Assembly: GCA_029255685.2 (NCBI GenBank)
Contig: CM055316.2
Location: 82,644,861-82,708,860, forward strand
Source of the DNA: Silene conica
Taxonomy: Eukaryota > Streptophyta > Magnoliopsida > Caryophyllales > Caryophyllaceae
Direction: 5' to 3'
DNA length: 64,000 nucleotides
The position numbers and the translations under genes are program-made. Under the pieces are notes generated by a model that was given only the letters and a program-made list of their open reading frames with translations, ran no database searches and had not been told where the DNA came from. Positions 1-11,869 of this stretch are shown piece after piece (position 1 is the stretch's first letter; each line of letters opens with the position of its first letter).

Positions 1-439
1 AGAAAAAGGGAATATGCGAGTCGCAAAGTCGATTTTGATGCTGACGAGGTCTTAGCCTAGTGATTATGATTGAAATATCGTGATAATATGTCTGGTTTAT
101 ATTGTATGAGACGGTTCGATCAAAGTTGGTTGGTGTGAATGGTAAGAACTTTCGTTCTTAAACAAGTGATCTTAAGTTGGTCGGTATATTATAGTATTCA
201 TTAAATTGTCTTCAGTACCCGAAGAAGATTATCTCATTTGTCGTTAGGCGATACTCATGATCAAGAAAAAAAGACAGTATGAGACGGTTCGAAAAATCCT
301 TCATCTATTATTTAAGTAATAATATAATACGGAGTATAACCTTGAGGGTTGTAACTTGTAAATAAGAATTAAATCCAAGTCGGTATGGTGGAATAAAATT
401 ATAAACGTATGATACATTTAGGCGTGTATTAGTGTCTGG

Positions 440-803
440 CTAAGTAGCACCAAAACGGACACGGACACGGGACATGGCATCCCATGAAATTTAGGACACG
501 GGACACCGCATTTAAATATAATAAAATATAATATATTTTATGATTATAAATAACGTATAATTTTATTTTTATCATGTATTTGCAATTAAATTTAAACAAC
601 TAAGGGTACAATTTGACCTTTACTATAACTAATTCTCATTTTTCCACCCAAAATCATCTTCTAATCGATCTTTTTTAAAATTTTATTACTCGTCTAAACT
701 ATAATATGTTTAGCTATGTGTCCAATGAGTGTCGGGTGTCCGCGTGTCGGATACGGTGTCGGACACGTGACGTCTAATTAAGAGAAGTGTTTATGCTATT
801 TAG
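440..803. mobile_element. hAT-like MITE with GGACACGG arrays (copy 1)
   Basis: Starts CTAAGTAGCACC, ends GCTATTTAG; flanked by GTGTCTGG (432-439) and GTATCTGG (804-811), 7 of 8 matching. Both ends carry GGACACGG-type repeats. Same family as 19399-19872 and 43992-44488. Confidence 0.75.
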
Positions 804-1475
804 GTATCTGGTAATATTCGATCTTAATTATTGTTTTCTCTTTTATATACTTCAATTGAACTCTTAAAAGTATTAATATCCAAATGTTATAATAAAACCG
901 TCTCCTACTTTTGCACAATTGCACGATTTATTGGGTTCCTTTGAGCAATTGAGCTTTAAGTAGATGGAAACGTCATGATGATTAGTGATTCAACAAGGTG
1001 AAGTTGAGAATTGAGGGCGTGGGGTTCCCTTTAAATGGAGGGTGGCAGTTCTTTTGCCTCTTATCATTGGAGCTCATATTCTTCTCTTGGATGTTTCAAT
1101 CTCAACCTGACACGTGGCAACTTTAATTAAAGTTCCGTCATAAACTTATAACGAGTTAGTATAATTCACTTGAGTAGTTAAGACAAGCATAAAGCATATA
1201 GGGAGATACAAATATCGTCTTTATCTATTTATGTGTGTTTTATTTGACAATACCGTCCGTGATCCGTAACAAATGAGAATTTGTGTTCCATTTATTTCAC
1301 TTGATTTTGTGTTTATTACCTCGATGGATATTACTTCCTCCGTTCTAATGAATTTTATAAATTTGAACTCTAATACAACTTTTAATACATAACATAAAAG
1401 ATAGTCATGCAAGATTTTATTTAAATTATCTTACGAGTATATTATGAATATTAATTTTTATAATTTTCAGCAATA

Positions 1476-1716
1476 CTTCCTCTATTCCTCGCCACTCTAC
1501 CATTTTACCTTTTCACGTTTGACAATGCGAGTTTTACGCGATAAATATCGTTAGTTAAGAAAAGTTAGATATTGTTAATGTACACGTGAAGACGAATTAA
1601 CAAGATCTCACATGAATATATTTTCACGAATGTCTTCAAAGAAAATCGAAATGAAATGATTACTTGTGAATAGTTTATAAAATTGAAAGTGGTAGAGTCG
1701 AGTTGAATGAAGCAGG
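1476..1716. mobile_element. Stowaway-like MITE
   Basis: Bounded by TA dinucleotides, with ends CTTCCTCTATTCCTC and GAATGAAGCAGG. Interior matches the element at 34541-34797 (shared GTTTTACGCG and AATTGAAAGTGGTAG segments). TA duplication and end type fit Tc1/mariner-derived Stowaway MITEs. Confidence 0.7.
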
Positions 1717-3339
1717 TATGTAACTAACGATATGAACAAAAGAAACGAGTTTCCATATACGTTTTACCAACAGTGTATAAAACAAATACATCCTCTCACG
1801 TCAAACAAATACAGCGTAAGACGGACCAAATACATACCAAAACACCTGGAAAATAACAATTTTTTTTGTCTATATTATCTCATTTGACAATATTTAACCC
1901 GTCGTAAACTTAGGACGATTAATATCCGTCTTGAGCAAGACTTCCCTTATCAGAATATATCTTCACGAATTCGATATCGGAATACGTCCTCTCGAGTCTT
2001 GAAATATCAAAAATTCAAGACAAATTAACCCCTACCATTCTTTTCTTCAGCATTCAACGAACAAACATGAATCAAATCTGACTAACTTTTAGTTTTTCTC
2101 ACAAGTCAAATCCTCACTGTAGTCAAAGTTATTCCGCTCATTTATTGTCCTATTTCATTTTTACGTGTTTCGGTCAACTGTTATCATTCCTATTTTACAC
2201 AAATTCTCATTAAAGGCGGACCAATTCCGTCTTCTCAAAAAGACGGGCGAAAATGTTACCATTTTAACGATAAACGTGACCATGTGAAAAAACAACCTCT
2301 TAACTTAGAAATATATACAGCTTATTTGACGCTAAAATTATTACATTTGGTCCGTCTTATTGAGGAGACGAAATAGCACCGTCTTCAGTAAGACTTACAG
2401 CCTATTTTAGAACCGCATCCGATAAGTAATTTAATTATTCGCATTCATTTTAATCCACTTGTTATTTACTTAATGGTCTCCTCTCTTTGTGCAAAGCCAA
2501 AGGACGTGACCGAGACGGAGGAAATACAATATTTGTCCAAAGTAAAAGGATTTGACCGAGACGGAGGGGTATATACTATCGCCATTATCCCAACTATCTT
2601 GATAAGCATCTAAAACCCTGTGCGTGTTGCATTATAAACCGAAGTAAAAACTGACGTAATTTCTCAATATATACAGTTGGAATATATATATTTATATATA
2701 CAAAGAATATTGTTATGTTTTTTTTTGTTTTGTGACAAAATTGGGATTAATCTTCCAACATTTAGATATTCGATTATCCGCAAGACCGCAACACTTGGTA
2801 TCTAAACTTTTTCCAACACAATTAGTCGTAAATTTCAAGATCGTATTATTGTCACTCGTAATTTTCTCCGTTTGATGGGCTCAGTCGAGCGAGACCCATG
2901 CAAATATGTTTATCTTAAGGAAGACCAGATCGATGAAGAGGACGTGACAACTCTCACGACATAATAAGCTTTTTTCCACTCAAACTCGTACCTTTATGAG
3001 AAGAAGATGCTAACTTTGTTAGAAAAAAGACTAATGGAGTAAACTACTCAAAATCTTATTTCAAACGGGATATTTTTCTTCTGAAATAAAACAGATCAAA
3101 TGTAGCCATTTTACGATAAAATGTTACTAGTGTGACAAAATGTTACAATCATATTCTATTAGAAAACATGTAACATTTATTCCGTCTTATTTTAGACCGT
3201 TTTAAGCAAACTAATATCATTAGACATGAGACATTAGTGCTTAATTTTTTGTCTTATAATACCATCAATTATTCAAATCTAACGATCATTATCTAAAACA
3301 AGTAATTAATTATAAAATGTACAAGACTGTTTTAAATAA

Positions 3340-3496
3340 GTCAAGTGGTGTTAGTCTAGTGGTGTTTGTTCAGTAGTAACTTGACTAAACCTTAAAACTC
3401 GTAGAAATGCAGGAGTTTGAGAGATCTCAAGTTCGACTACCAACTGGACCACTTGGCCACTGCAGTCCAGAAGAAGTGACTTACATCCATGTGGTG
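3340..3496 (+). mobile_element. tRNA-derived SINE, older copy
   Basis: Same family as the element at 5401-5569, with both an A-box-like start and a B-box-like AAGTTCGACTACC. It is truncated before the tail. Flanks 3319-3339 and 3497-3517 match at about 17 of 21 positions, read as a decayed target duplication, so this insertion is older than the intronic copy. Confidence 0.7.
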
Positions 3497-3984
3497 GTAC
3501 AAAACTGTCCCAAATAATACGATTATTTTAAAGTTAAAATAAATAACCGTTTTAAGAGAGATCAATTTTAAGTGACGACTTTTGAGTCAAATGTGGGGAC
3601 ATGGTGCATCTTTGTTTACGAAGTTGGAAGATAACGCAAGCCTACACTAAAGATTGACCTTTATAGACTCTATGGTGTTTAAGTGGCTAAACGTAGGCGC
3701 ATTTACATCCTTTTGCTTTCATCCGTAAGTTTTGAATTTATATTCTTTTATCATTTCGTCACAACTTGTAACCCACAAAATCCGTTATAAATTTGTGACG
3801 TGAGACAAAGAGACAGATAAAAAGAGTAAATGTGAGAACAAGTAAGATAAGCTTGTGAGAAGTCATAAGCTTGCGACTGTCAGTCTGTCACAAGTAAGAC
3901 GGATTAGATGAATTATTTATTATTATGATTTTTTTATACAAATCATTTTGTGGTCCATTGGGAAAAAAGAACATGATTCTATAA

Positions 3985-4336
3985 GACCATTCCCAAGCAA
4001 CAAGTCAATTTAATCGGGTCAATTGCATATTAGGTCTTAATCTCTCCTTATTGACCTTGACCATTTAAACCCTCCCAAGCAGAAAGTCACGATCTAGGTC
4101 AATAAACTCTCCCAAACAACCACTTTTTAAGCTTTTCTTTTTTTTTTCTTTTTCTTAAATGGTTGGAACCAATTAAATTGTACCACGTATGAGGTCGATT
4201 GGTGAGTCAATTTACCTCAAATTGGGTCGATTTATGACTCAAATCGACTTGAGTCAATTCTAATCGATTTCTTAATTACAATTAACTTGACTCGACCCCA
4301 AATCGACCTCCCAATCGACCTTGCTTGGGGATGGTC
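3985..4336. mobile_element. Harbinger/Tourist-like MITE
   Basis: Inverted termini GACCATTCCCAAGCAA and TTGCTTGGGGATGGTC; TAA on both sides (3982-3984, 4337-4339), the target preference of PIF/Harbinger elements. Interior has TCGATTT/AAATCGAC inverted segments; no coding. Confidence 0.75.
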
Positions 4337-4955
4337 TAAACATAGCCTTATTTTGAACTAATTTGCCCAAATAAAAAGAAAAGTGGGATTTAAGGGAAAA
4401 AACCGACCCGTGTCGGACTTAAACAAACGGGCAAAAGAAACATGAAACCGATCATATCGCCGCAAACAGCTATCCGCGGGTAAAAAAAGGTAAACAAATA
4501 AAAAATAATTATAAATTGTTCAAGAAACATGAAAAATTCAATGGAATTCTGCCTAATTGTAAGTGTATATTTAGGAAATTACCGTCTACAAGCGAAATGA
4601 TAAAAAACCCGATAAAAGTGAGCATCGGAGAAATGTATGAACGGTTTTTAATACAAGTATACAACCAGGGAGTAGGCCTCGACATGGCAAGATGCACCCG
4701 CTGAGCGATCACACTTTTCTCGAAGTTGTTAGCGTTGGACGGAGAAGGGGTACACGAAACTGAGCCGAGGCATTTGACGCGGTAATTTGGCCTCACCGTG
4801 ATATCTTCACTTTCGATGTCCGCCCCTTACTAGTCACTATACAAAATATTTCCTAAACTAACTCGAAATTTCAATCATTCTTCATACCTTATTTTCCGTT
4901 TCACAAATTCCCAGAAAATTATAAATACACACAAAGCCGTTCTTTCAGTTGTAAA

Positions 4956-7900
4956 TCAGCCATAGCTCAGACGAGATTCTGAAGACCGCATGTTGGTTTG
5001 ACGCCGAGGTACCCCAATCTCGCAAGCGTTGACTCGGGAAGCAAACCGAAGTGAACAAAGTGACTCTCCGAGGGAGGAGAGTTCGGGAGAGATGTTGACG
5101 AACATTAGTGTCTTCGAGTCCCCACCGAGGCACGGCTAGAAAAACATTAGGGTAAACCATAAACGATTATTACAATATTTTCGGTGATAAAAATCGTAAG
5201 CTAACCGACATTCAAGTACCTGGAGAAGATATGTCAGTTTGGAGTTTCGGAATGGTACATGATCTTCCCGTTTGGCTAAAGCGAATATGACATCGCTTAG
5301 AGACGATAAGCTTTTATTGATGGCCTGAAAGTCGAAACATCAAGTTTTTAAGAACCCGGCTAAAATGTGAAAACCCAACAATGTAACAATACTCGTAATA
5401 AACCAAGTGGTGTTAGTCCAGTGATAACTGAGTTAAACCTTAAAGCTTGCAGAAATGCAGGAGTTGAGTGGCCACTGCAGCTCCCGAAGGGGTGGCTTAC
5501 ATGGTCCATGTGGTGGTGCGGGAATGCATGGGCCCAGGAGATTAACCCCTCGTTACCAAAAAAAAAAAAAATACTCGTAATATAAAATCATAGGCATGCA
5601 AATACCTGAGTTTCCTTCAATCGATCTCCAGTTGAACCACTCTTTGAAAGACGTTCACTTCCAGCAAGATCGATTAGGTTAAGCACACCTTGTACTTGTT
5701 GCTCCGTGCTCTACACGGATTCAGGAAGAAGTCAAGTCAATTTATCCATAGAAGTATAAAACAAACGAAAGTAGTAAACTTCAAAGTCCTGTGTACCTCA
5801 TTAACACCGGATATGCGTAAGGTAAAAACAAAATGACTCCGTGATGACTGCTCATTCATTAAGGTCTTACCTACGGACCTGCAAAAAATACGTGCAATCT
5901 TATAACCCCGAAGATCTAAATCTTAAGTTTTGGATCGAAATACTTTAGAGGATTTAGGGTTTAGGGTTTAGGGTTTAGAGGAACATTACACGTAAACTCT
6001 TCTTAAATAATCATAGTTACCTGCTTTGCGCAGCCTTCTCGAGCAAATAAGCGACCTCTTTAGAGCTACGGACATCAACTATGGTAAGATCAGAGACATG
6101 GGTGTTCCCATTTGCATCGTGTTTGATGGTGTATTGTTTTCCAGGACTGTTCTCGGTTAAACTTGGTTTACTCGTTGATAGTAAATCACGGATTGTTTCA
6201 TTGTAGATTTCAAGCATTGATACCTGAAATAATTAGGTTCTACTTCAGAACTCCTCAAACGACTGAAATGTACAATGTACTCCGAGTATAGAACACTTGA
6301 AAAATCAGTTATACCTGCAGATCATATTTCCAACCTTGAGCTTGAAGAGACTGCCTCGTAGCAAAGATTTGCTCCAACGAGCGAGGAATCAGTCCTTTCT
6401 TCTCGGGATTTCCTGGTTTTCCCATCATGGTAAATGTCTTACCTGAGCCTGTTTGACCATACGCGAAGATACACACCTGAAAAAAAATAACAAAGTTTCG
6501 GTGAAGAAAGAAGCGTTAGCATGAGAATAAGCCACGGTGCATTGAAGAAGAAACCAAACCAATGCTTTCAACTTCGTGTTCCTTGATTCGCTTTATATTC
6601 TAACACTCCCCCTCACACGAAGGCCCTTTTTTTCTTTTTGGGCTTGAAGTGTGGGTGCAGGCGGGATTCCCTTGCCTGTTCTGATTATCCAGATTAGAAC
6701 GGAGGGGGGTGATATTCGAACCCGTGACCTTTGGTCACATGGCTCTGATACCATGACAAGAAACCAACTCAACCAAAAGCTTAAGCCGATGGTTGGAGTT
6801 CCTCGATTCGTTTTATATTCTAACAGTAGTCCTTCAAAATTAAGCGCAAGCATTACAAATTTACCTTATAGCCATCAAGTGCACTCTGAACAAGTTGAGA
6901 AATCTCGACAAATACGTCCCCTTGTGCAGTATCAGGCACGAACACCTTATCAAACGTAAAGGAGTGCTTTTGCCCTAGTTAGAAGATAAAAGCAATATGC
7001 ATCAGCTCTTACTGTACAAGCATAAAGAAGATACTTTGACTATCATATCTCATATCTTACCATTTTGCAACAAGTCAACGCCCCGCCCTATTGCTTCTGT
7101 AGAAGTAGGGAAAGCGATGATCTTTGTATCTGCATTAGAACCATCCTCCGGCAATAAAGGCCGTACTCGACAGAAGACACGGATATTTCCCTTGAGTTCC
7201 TGTAAACCAAAGTAGTCAAGTAGTTCAAATACTCGGTCATTATTCATTAGTGTCAACGCCACCAAATTATTCATATAATGAATGTACCAGTATGGTATTA
7301 TGCAACTTTTTACGAAGTTGCTCTCCCTCAACGATTTTTGATTCTGCTTCTGCCAAACGATTCCGTAAATCACAAATAACAGTGTTTTGCTCTGCAAATT
7401 GCTGTCGCGTCTCAGTAGCTGATAGATCGCTCATCTGAAGGTACAAAATTATGTATTCAATATCATTGAGCTCAATACTTAGTCCAAAACTGAAACAGCT
7501 AAAGATGGTGTACACAGAATCATGAAACAGCTCGATACAGACAAGGATTTACGAAAGAATGCAACTTTACCTGCAATTTCTTCTGCGCAACTGCCAATTG
7601 ATTTTGCAAGGATTTAACTTGTTCATTTTGTGTCATACACGTTGTCTGCTTAGAGAATAAAGCAGCGGAGGTGTGAGAGACAATAAAAAATATCGCGTTT
7701 CAAGTAATTAATATCGGGATTAATGTGGTAAACCTCCAATTCATTTGATTTCAGTGTAAGGCTATCCAGCTCCGAGACAGAGCTACCAGTGAAGTCTTTG
7801 TACTTTGCAATTTCATCTGTCAAAGCCTGTAATTTTGACAATTGACGGTCACGCTCGTCTTGAGACTGTTGTAGCTCTGTCCTGAGACATCCGACCTCAT

Positions 7901-10200
7901 TGATTAACGCCTCCTTTTGTTTGACAGCTTCTTGTTGAGATTCCTGAAGTCATTATCAAAAGCATATAGAGCCTCAGAAGAACGAATATCTGGATATTAA
8001 GATGTACAGATCCTGGTGCGGGATATACTAAATCTCAAAAAGAATGTGAGTTGGTTCTGTTGCTCACAGATTGTTCACAGATTCCGACCAAAAATACCAG
8101 ACGGAAACTTGTTTTCTTAATCAATGCATGCAAGAATTCTGCAATATAATTCAGTGCATATGAGATATGCCCTTACTGCAAGAATCCAAAACTACCAGTG
8201 ACGTACACGAGAATGACAACCATATTAATATTCTCTACGTGCGTCAGAGGTGGCAATCGGGTCATTCGGGTCGGTTACAAGTCGGGCCAAAACAGGTCGG
8301 GTCATATCAGGTTCGGGTTATGTCGGGTTAGTGACGGGTTCGGGTCGGGCCGGGTCATTAGCGGGTCAGGTTATTGACATATATTTTATCTTATATATTT
8401 AGTTTTAGATGATAATTTTATGTTTAATTAATGGATAGATAGATGTATTAATTGAAGTTTAAGTTAAAATAATTAAGAAGAATTATCAATTTGGTGTCAT
8501 TTAAACCATTATTAAGCAAGTTCATTATAACGTCATCTATCGGGTTGAGAAATATCGGGTCACAAGCCGGGTCGGGTCGGTCGGGTCGGTGTCGGGTTGG
8601 ACAAAATAATGCTGCTATCGGTTAGCGGGTCGGTTCGGGTTGGGTCAGTTCGGTTTCGAGTCGCCCAATTCTCGGGTTGTATCGGGTCGGGTCAGCTTTT
8701 GCCAGCTCTACCATCCGTACATAAACTGCTTGATCTCTAGTACTCCGTAATATATATATAATCCAATGTCAAAGTACATATTTACTCACCCTGGTAGAAG
8801 TCAGTTGGTCCTCCAATGAACTATGCTGCCCTTTCAGGATGCTGAGGTTTTCAACAATAGAAGACTTTTCGCTTTCAACCCGTTTCAACGTCTCATTGGC
8901 CGTAGCAAGTTCTGTTTGAAGTTTACTATTGTATTGCTGCAAACTCGAGTTATACTCCTGCAATCTATTGTACATATCGTTGAGTGAAGCTATCTGCAAC
9001 ACACACGAAACAAACACAAAAAGCAATTATCTTGTAACTGATATACAGCGTTATCATCTGCCTCGTCCATCCACTCGATCAAACGGGGTCAAATTTAGGA
9101 CGGAGGTCGAAAAATCTAGACCGACTCAAGAGCTACCTTTTGATTAGAACTCTGCTGCTCCTGCTTAGCTTTTGTGAGATCATCAGATACGGAATCTTGC
9201 AGTTTTTCCGCTGCTAATCTAGCCTCTTTCTCTCTCGACAGTTCATCCATAACGCCCTAATCACGGGAATTAATTTAAATGCATTCAAATAAATATAGAA
9301 TCAAATTATTTATTAAAGAATCGGGGACGAGGGAATACCATCTTCTCTGATTCTTCTTTCGCGCATCTGTCTTGCAACATTGTATAGTTTTTCCTCAACT
9401 CCATAATAATTGCATTTAATTCTTCTTCCTTATTTTGCATCATCACCTCTGCACAAAAAAACGGTCAATCTATAAAATCATCCCATCTAAATAAACGAGT
9501 TACTCGAAATAACAAAAAAAAAAAAAAAAATTACCAATGTCGAAACATTGTTTCTCCGCTGCTTCTACCAATTCCCGAAGATTGTCTTGCTCCAAAATAT
9601 ACCCTCCTTCGACCTCCTGGAACCATCTAATACACAGACGAAGCCTTCTAATGTAATCCATCATCTGCTCACATCTTTCCTGAAATATTCAAATTCCGAC
9701 AACAACATCAGAGCCTTAATCCCAAAATGTTTTGGGGTCGGTTGACATGAATCATCCTTTGGAACCGTCCAGGATGAACTCTCATCTCGACAAGAGAAAA
9801 AAATATTCAAATTCCGACAAACAACAAAAAAATTGCATTTTAGACCCATCATCAAACTCGGAAAATCTTTCATAGGTAAAAGAATTAAACTAAATATCGA
9901 AAAAATTCCACAAAATACTCGATAATATACCTTATAGTTATATTTGCTTTTAGTCCTCATCCTCTCATTCAACAAGGCCTCAACATCTTCCCGAGTAAAA
10001 TCAAGTCCACCAACATCCGACCCTGAATTACTAGCCGGAGCACTTGGTGGGGCGCTTGCCGTATACGATTCACGGTGTCCATTGCCCGGGGATAACCCGT
10101 GTCGAGGACGGAAACCATTTGATCTTGGCTCAACCATTAGATCTCTCCTTTTTTGCTCTAAAGTTTCAATGCTATTGAATTGATTTTGAAACTTCATCAT
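4956..10200 (-). CDS. KIN-14 family C-terminal-motor kinesin (ATK2/ATK3-type)
   Basis: Sixteen coding exons (transcript order): 10200-9931, 9679-9535, 9448-9339, 9256-9137, 8993-8790, 7943-7734, 7648-7571 (or from 7645), 7434-7288, 7199-7061, 6974-6865, 6476-6315, 6223-6021, 5878-5797, 5710-5606, 5324-5220, 5135-4956. All introns are GT-AG, frames join cleanly, about 789 aa. Residues 1-90 hold a basic N-terminus; about 91-428 is coiled coil; the motor follows the neck. P-loop GQTGSGKT (518-525), switch I NEQSSRSH, switch II DLAGSE and the microtubule-binding [14 protein letters not shown] are all present, so the motor looks functional. The family drives minus-end movement and helps organise spindle and phragmoplast microtubules. 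The start could be either of two adjacent ATGs (10200 or 10197). Introns hold a SINE, a TRIM, a hAT-like MITE and a retroposon tail. Domain order and motifs are seen; the ATK2/3 assignment rests on remembered family alignment. Confidence 0.95.
5401..5569 (+). mobile_element. tRNA-derived SINE, copy in kinesin intron
   Basis: 169 bp unit beginning AAGTGGTGTTAGTCCAGTG (A-box-like) and ending in an A tract. It is flanked by a perfect 13-bp target duplication, AATACTCGTAATA, at 5388-5400 and 5570-5582. It matches the copy at 3340-3496 over most of its length, but the B-box segment visible there is missing here. Poly(A) tail plus long TSD indicates L1-type target-primed insertion. Confidence 0.85.
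5953..5977 (+). repeat. Short interstitial telomere-type repeat
   Basis: Three and a half units of TTTAGGG, the plant telomere repeat, inside the kinesin intron between 5878 and 6021. Too short to be a former chromosome end; may be a telo-box or a repair scar. Confidence 0.8.
6548..6825 (-). mobile_element. TRIM-like miniature LTR element in kinesin intron
   Basis: On the minus strand: a 72-bp LTR (6825-6754) starting TGTTAGAATATAAA, a primer-binding site TGGTATCAGAGCC (6753-6741, complementary to initiator tRNA-Met 3' end), about 135 bp of non-coding interior, a purine tract GTGAGGGGGAG (6616-6606), then a diverged second LTR (6605-6548). Total 278 bp with no coding. No target duplication was recognised. 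Confidence 0.8.
8245..8710. mobile_element. hAT-like MITE rich in GGGTCGG motifs
   Basis: Lies in the 846-bp kinesin intron (7944-8789). Both ends carry clusters of GGGTCGG/CGGGTC motifs and inverted termini of the type AGAGGTGGCAAT / TTGCCAGCTCTA; the centre is A+T-rich. No clear target duplication. The design matches the hAT-like elements at 30874 and 47302. Confidence 0.6.
9702..9800 (-). mobile_element. 5'-truncated retroposon tail (LINE/SINE end) in kinesin intron
   Basis: 99 bp containing CCCAAAATGTTTTGGGGTCG, flanked by a perfect 19-bp duplication AAATATTCAAATTCCGACA at 9683-9701 and 9801-9819. The same core occurs at 56066-56130 with its own duplication. On the minus strand it ends in TTG repeats, as RTE-type LINE tails often do. 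Family name is an inference. Confidence 0.75.
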
Positions 10201-10210
10201 CCTCTACCAC

Positions 10211-11869
10211 CTATAATATTTCTATACACACCCACCACAAAATTCCAAATTATTAAAAAATACTCGAAATCCGTTGCTTTCACTTCAATTAAACATTAAA
10301 CATGACAATCAGAATACAACCCAGAATTATTATTTAAGCACAATATTGAAAAATTCAATCTTTAGCCTTAATATTACAACACAACACTAAAAAGAATCAA
10401 ACTTTATTAAAAATAAATAAAAAAATTTGATAAATCATTCTGAAAACTTCAATAAATCAATTAAAAATCCATTTTTAAATTGGCTAGTTGACATTGACAG
10501 CTTCAATTAGTAAATCCAAAGAAGAAGCAATCTTTATATAAATCATTAAATTACCTACTTTGATGATTAACAATAATAGCAAACCAAATCACAATTAAAT
10601 AGATTAGTGTATTTAGCATCTAGTAAACTAAACCAAAACAATAATACAAAACCATTTACTCATACTAATCAATTCTATAACTAACCAAGTAACCAACTAT
10701 CCAAATACCTTTCTAATTATTACGATAATAAATCATTGATTGGACCTCAATCATCAGCGCGATAATGCCATATTTAGTAGGAACCAATATAAACCCAAAT
10801 GACATTATAATTACCTAACCAACTTAATAACACTAACTCAAAAGCTAATACCTTTCAAGTTATTACGATAATAAACCATTGATTGAACCTCAACCATCAG
10901 CACAATAATGCCATATTTAGTAAGAACCATTTAAACACATCCAAATATAAACCCAAAAGTCATTATAATTACCTAACCAACTTAATAACACTAACTCAAA
11001 AGCTAATACCTTTCAAGTTATTACGATAATAAACCATTGATTGAACCTCAACCATCATCGGCACGACGATAATGCCATATTTAGTAAGAACCCATTTAAA
11101 CACATCCAAATATAAAACCCAAAAGACAATTTAATTACTTGTTTCCAAAATAAATCAATAATATACCTAAGCAACTAAAAGCTAATACCTTTCTAGTTAT
11201 TACGATAGTAAACCATTGATTACCCCTCAACCATCATCGCTATAATGGCACATTTAGCATGAATACTCAATTTACAATATAATTAATAAAATTATCTCAA
11301 AAATTAATACCTTTTTAGGTATTACCATAATAAACCATTGATTAGACCTCAACCATTATCGCTACAATGGCACATTTAGCATGAACCCATATAAACACAT
11401 ACAAATAAATACCCCAATTGACAATATAATTAAAGTTAATACCTTTTTAGTTATTACGATAATAAACCATTGATTAGACCTCAACCATCCTCGCTATAAT
11501 GGCACATTTATCATGAACCCAAATAAACACATACAAATATTTACCCAATTGACAATATAATTAAATTAAAGTTAATACCTTTTAGTTATTACCATAATAA
11601 ACCATTGATTGGACCTCAACCATCACCGCGATAATCCCAAATTTAGCGAGAACCCATTAAAAAAAACATCAAAATACAAACCCAAATGACAATATAATTA
11701 CTTGATACTAAAACACATTCAAATATAAACCCAAATGAGAATATAATTACTTAATATTAATCAAATAATAAATTAGTATAATAATTAAATTCCAAGAAAA
11801 AGGGAGAAGAAGAATAAATAAATAAAAAAGGCAAAAATTAAAACAATAATTAAAATAAAGAAAACTTAC
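10211..11869 (-). other. Probable 5'UTR intron of the kinesin gene
   Basis: On the minus strand a GT-AG pair could join a pyrimidine-rich leader exon (about 12000 to 11870; donor GTAAGT at 11869) to a short leader segment at 10210 just before the ATG (acceptor TATAG at 10212-10211). Inside lies the tandem array at 10712-11650. There is no coding potential. This is an inference from splice signals only; transcript reads would settle it. Confidence 0.4.
10712..11650. repeat. Tandem array of about 7 degenerate 120-190 bp units
   Basis: Seven copies of a unit containing the phrase TTATTACGATAATAAACCA followed by a CAACCATC segment and an ATAATGCCAT/ATTTAG segment start near 10712, 10847, 10999, 11187, 11310, 11437 and 11573. 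Unit length varies through short indels. It lies upstream of the kinesin ATG, probably in a 5'UTR intron. The last copies differ from the first ones, so the array is not newly homogenised. Confidence 0.8.

Larger units (their letters stand above)
1..4955. other. Intergenic, 3' side of the kinesin gene
   Basis: No gene supported. Apart from the MITEs and SINE listed, it holds A+T-rich DNA and short hairpin-like stretches (for example 2205-2400 and 3055-3195, with CCGTCTTATT/GACGG arms) that look like relics of small transposons. About 4500-4955 probably includes the kinesin 3'UTR. Confidence 0.6.

Noticed and set aside
6593-6959. Frames on both strands in a kinesin intron
   Set aside because: They cover the TRIM element and part of exon 10; no independent coding evidence.
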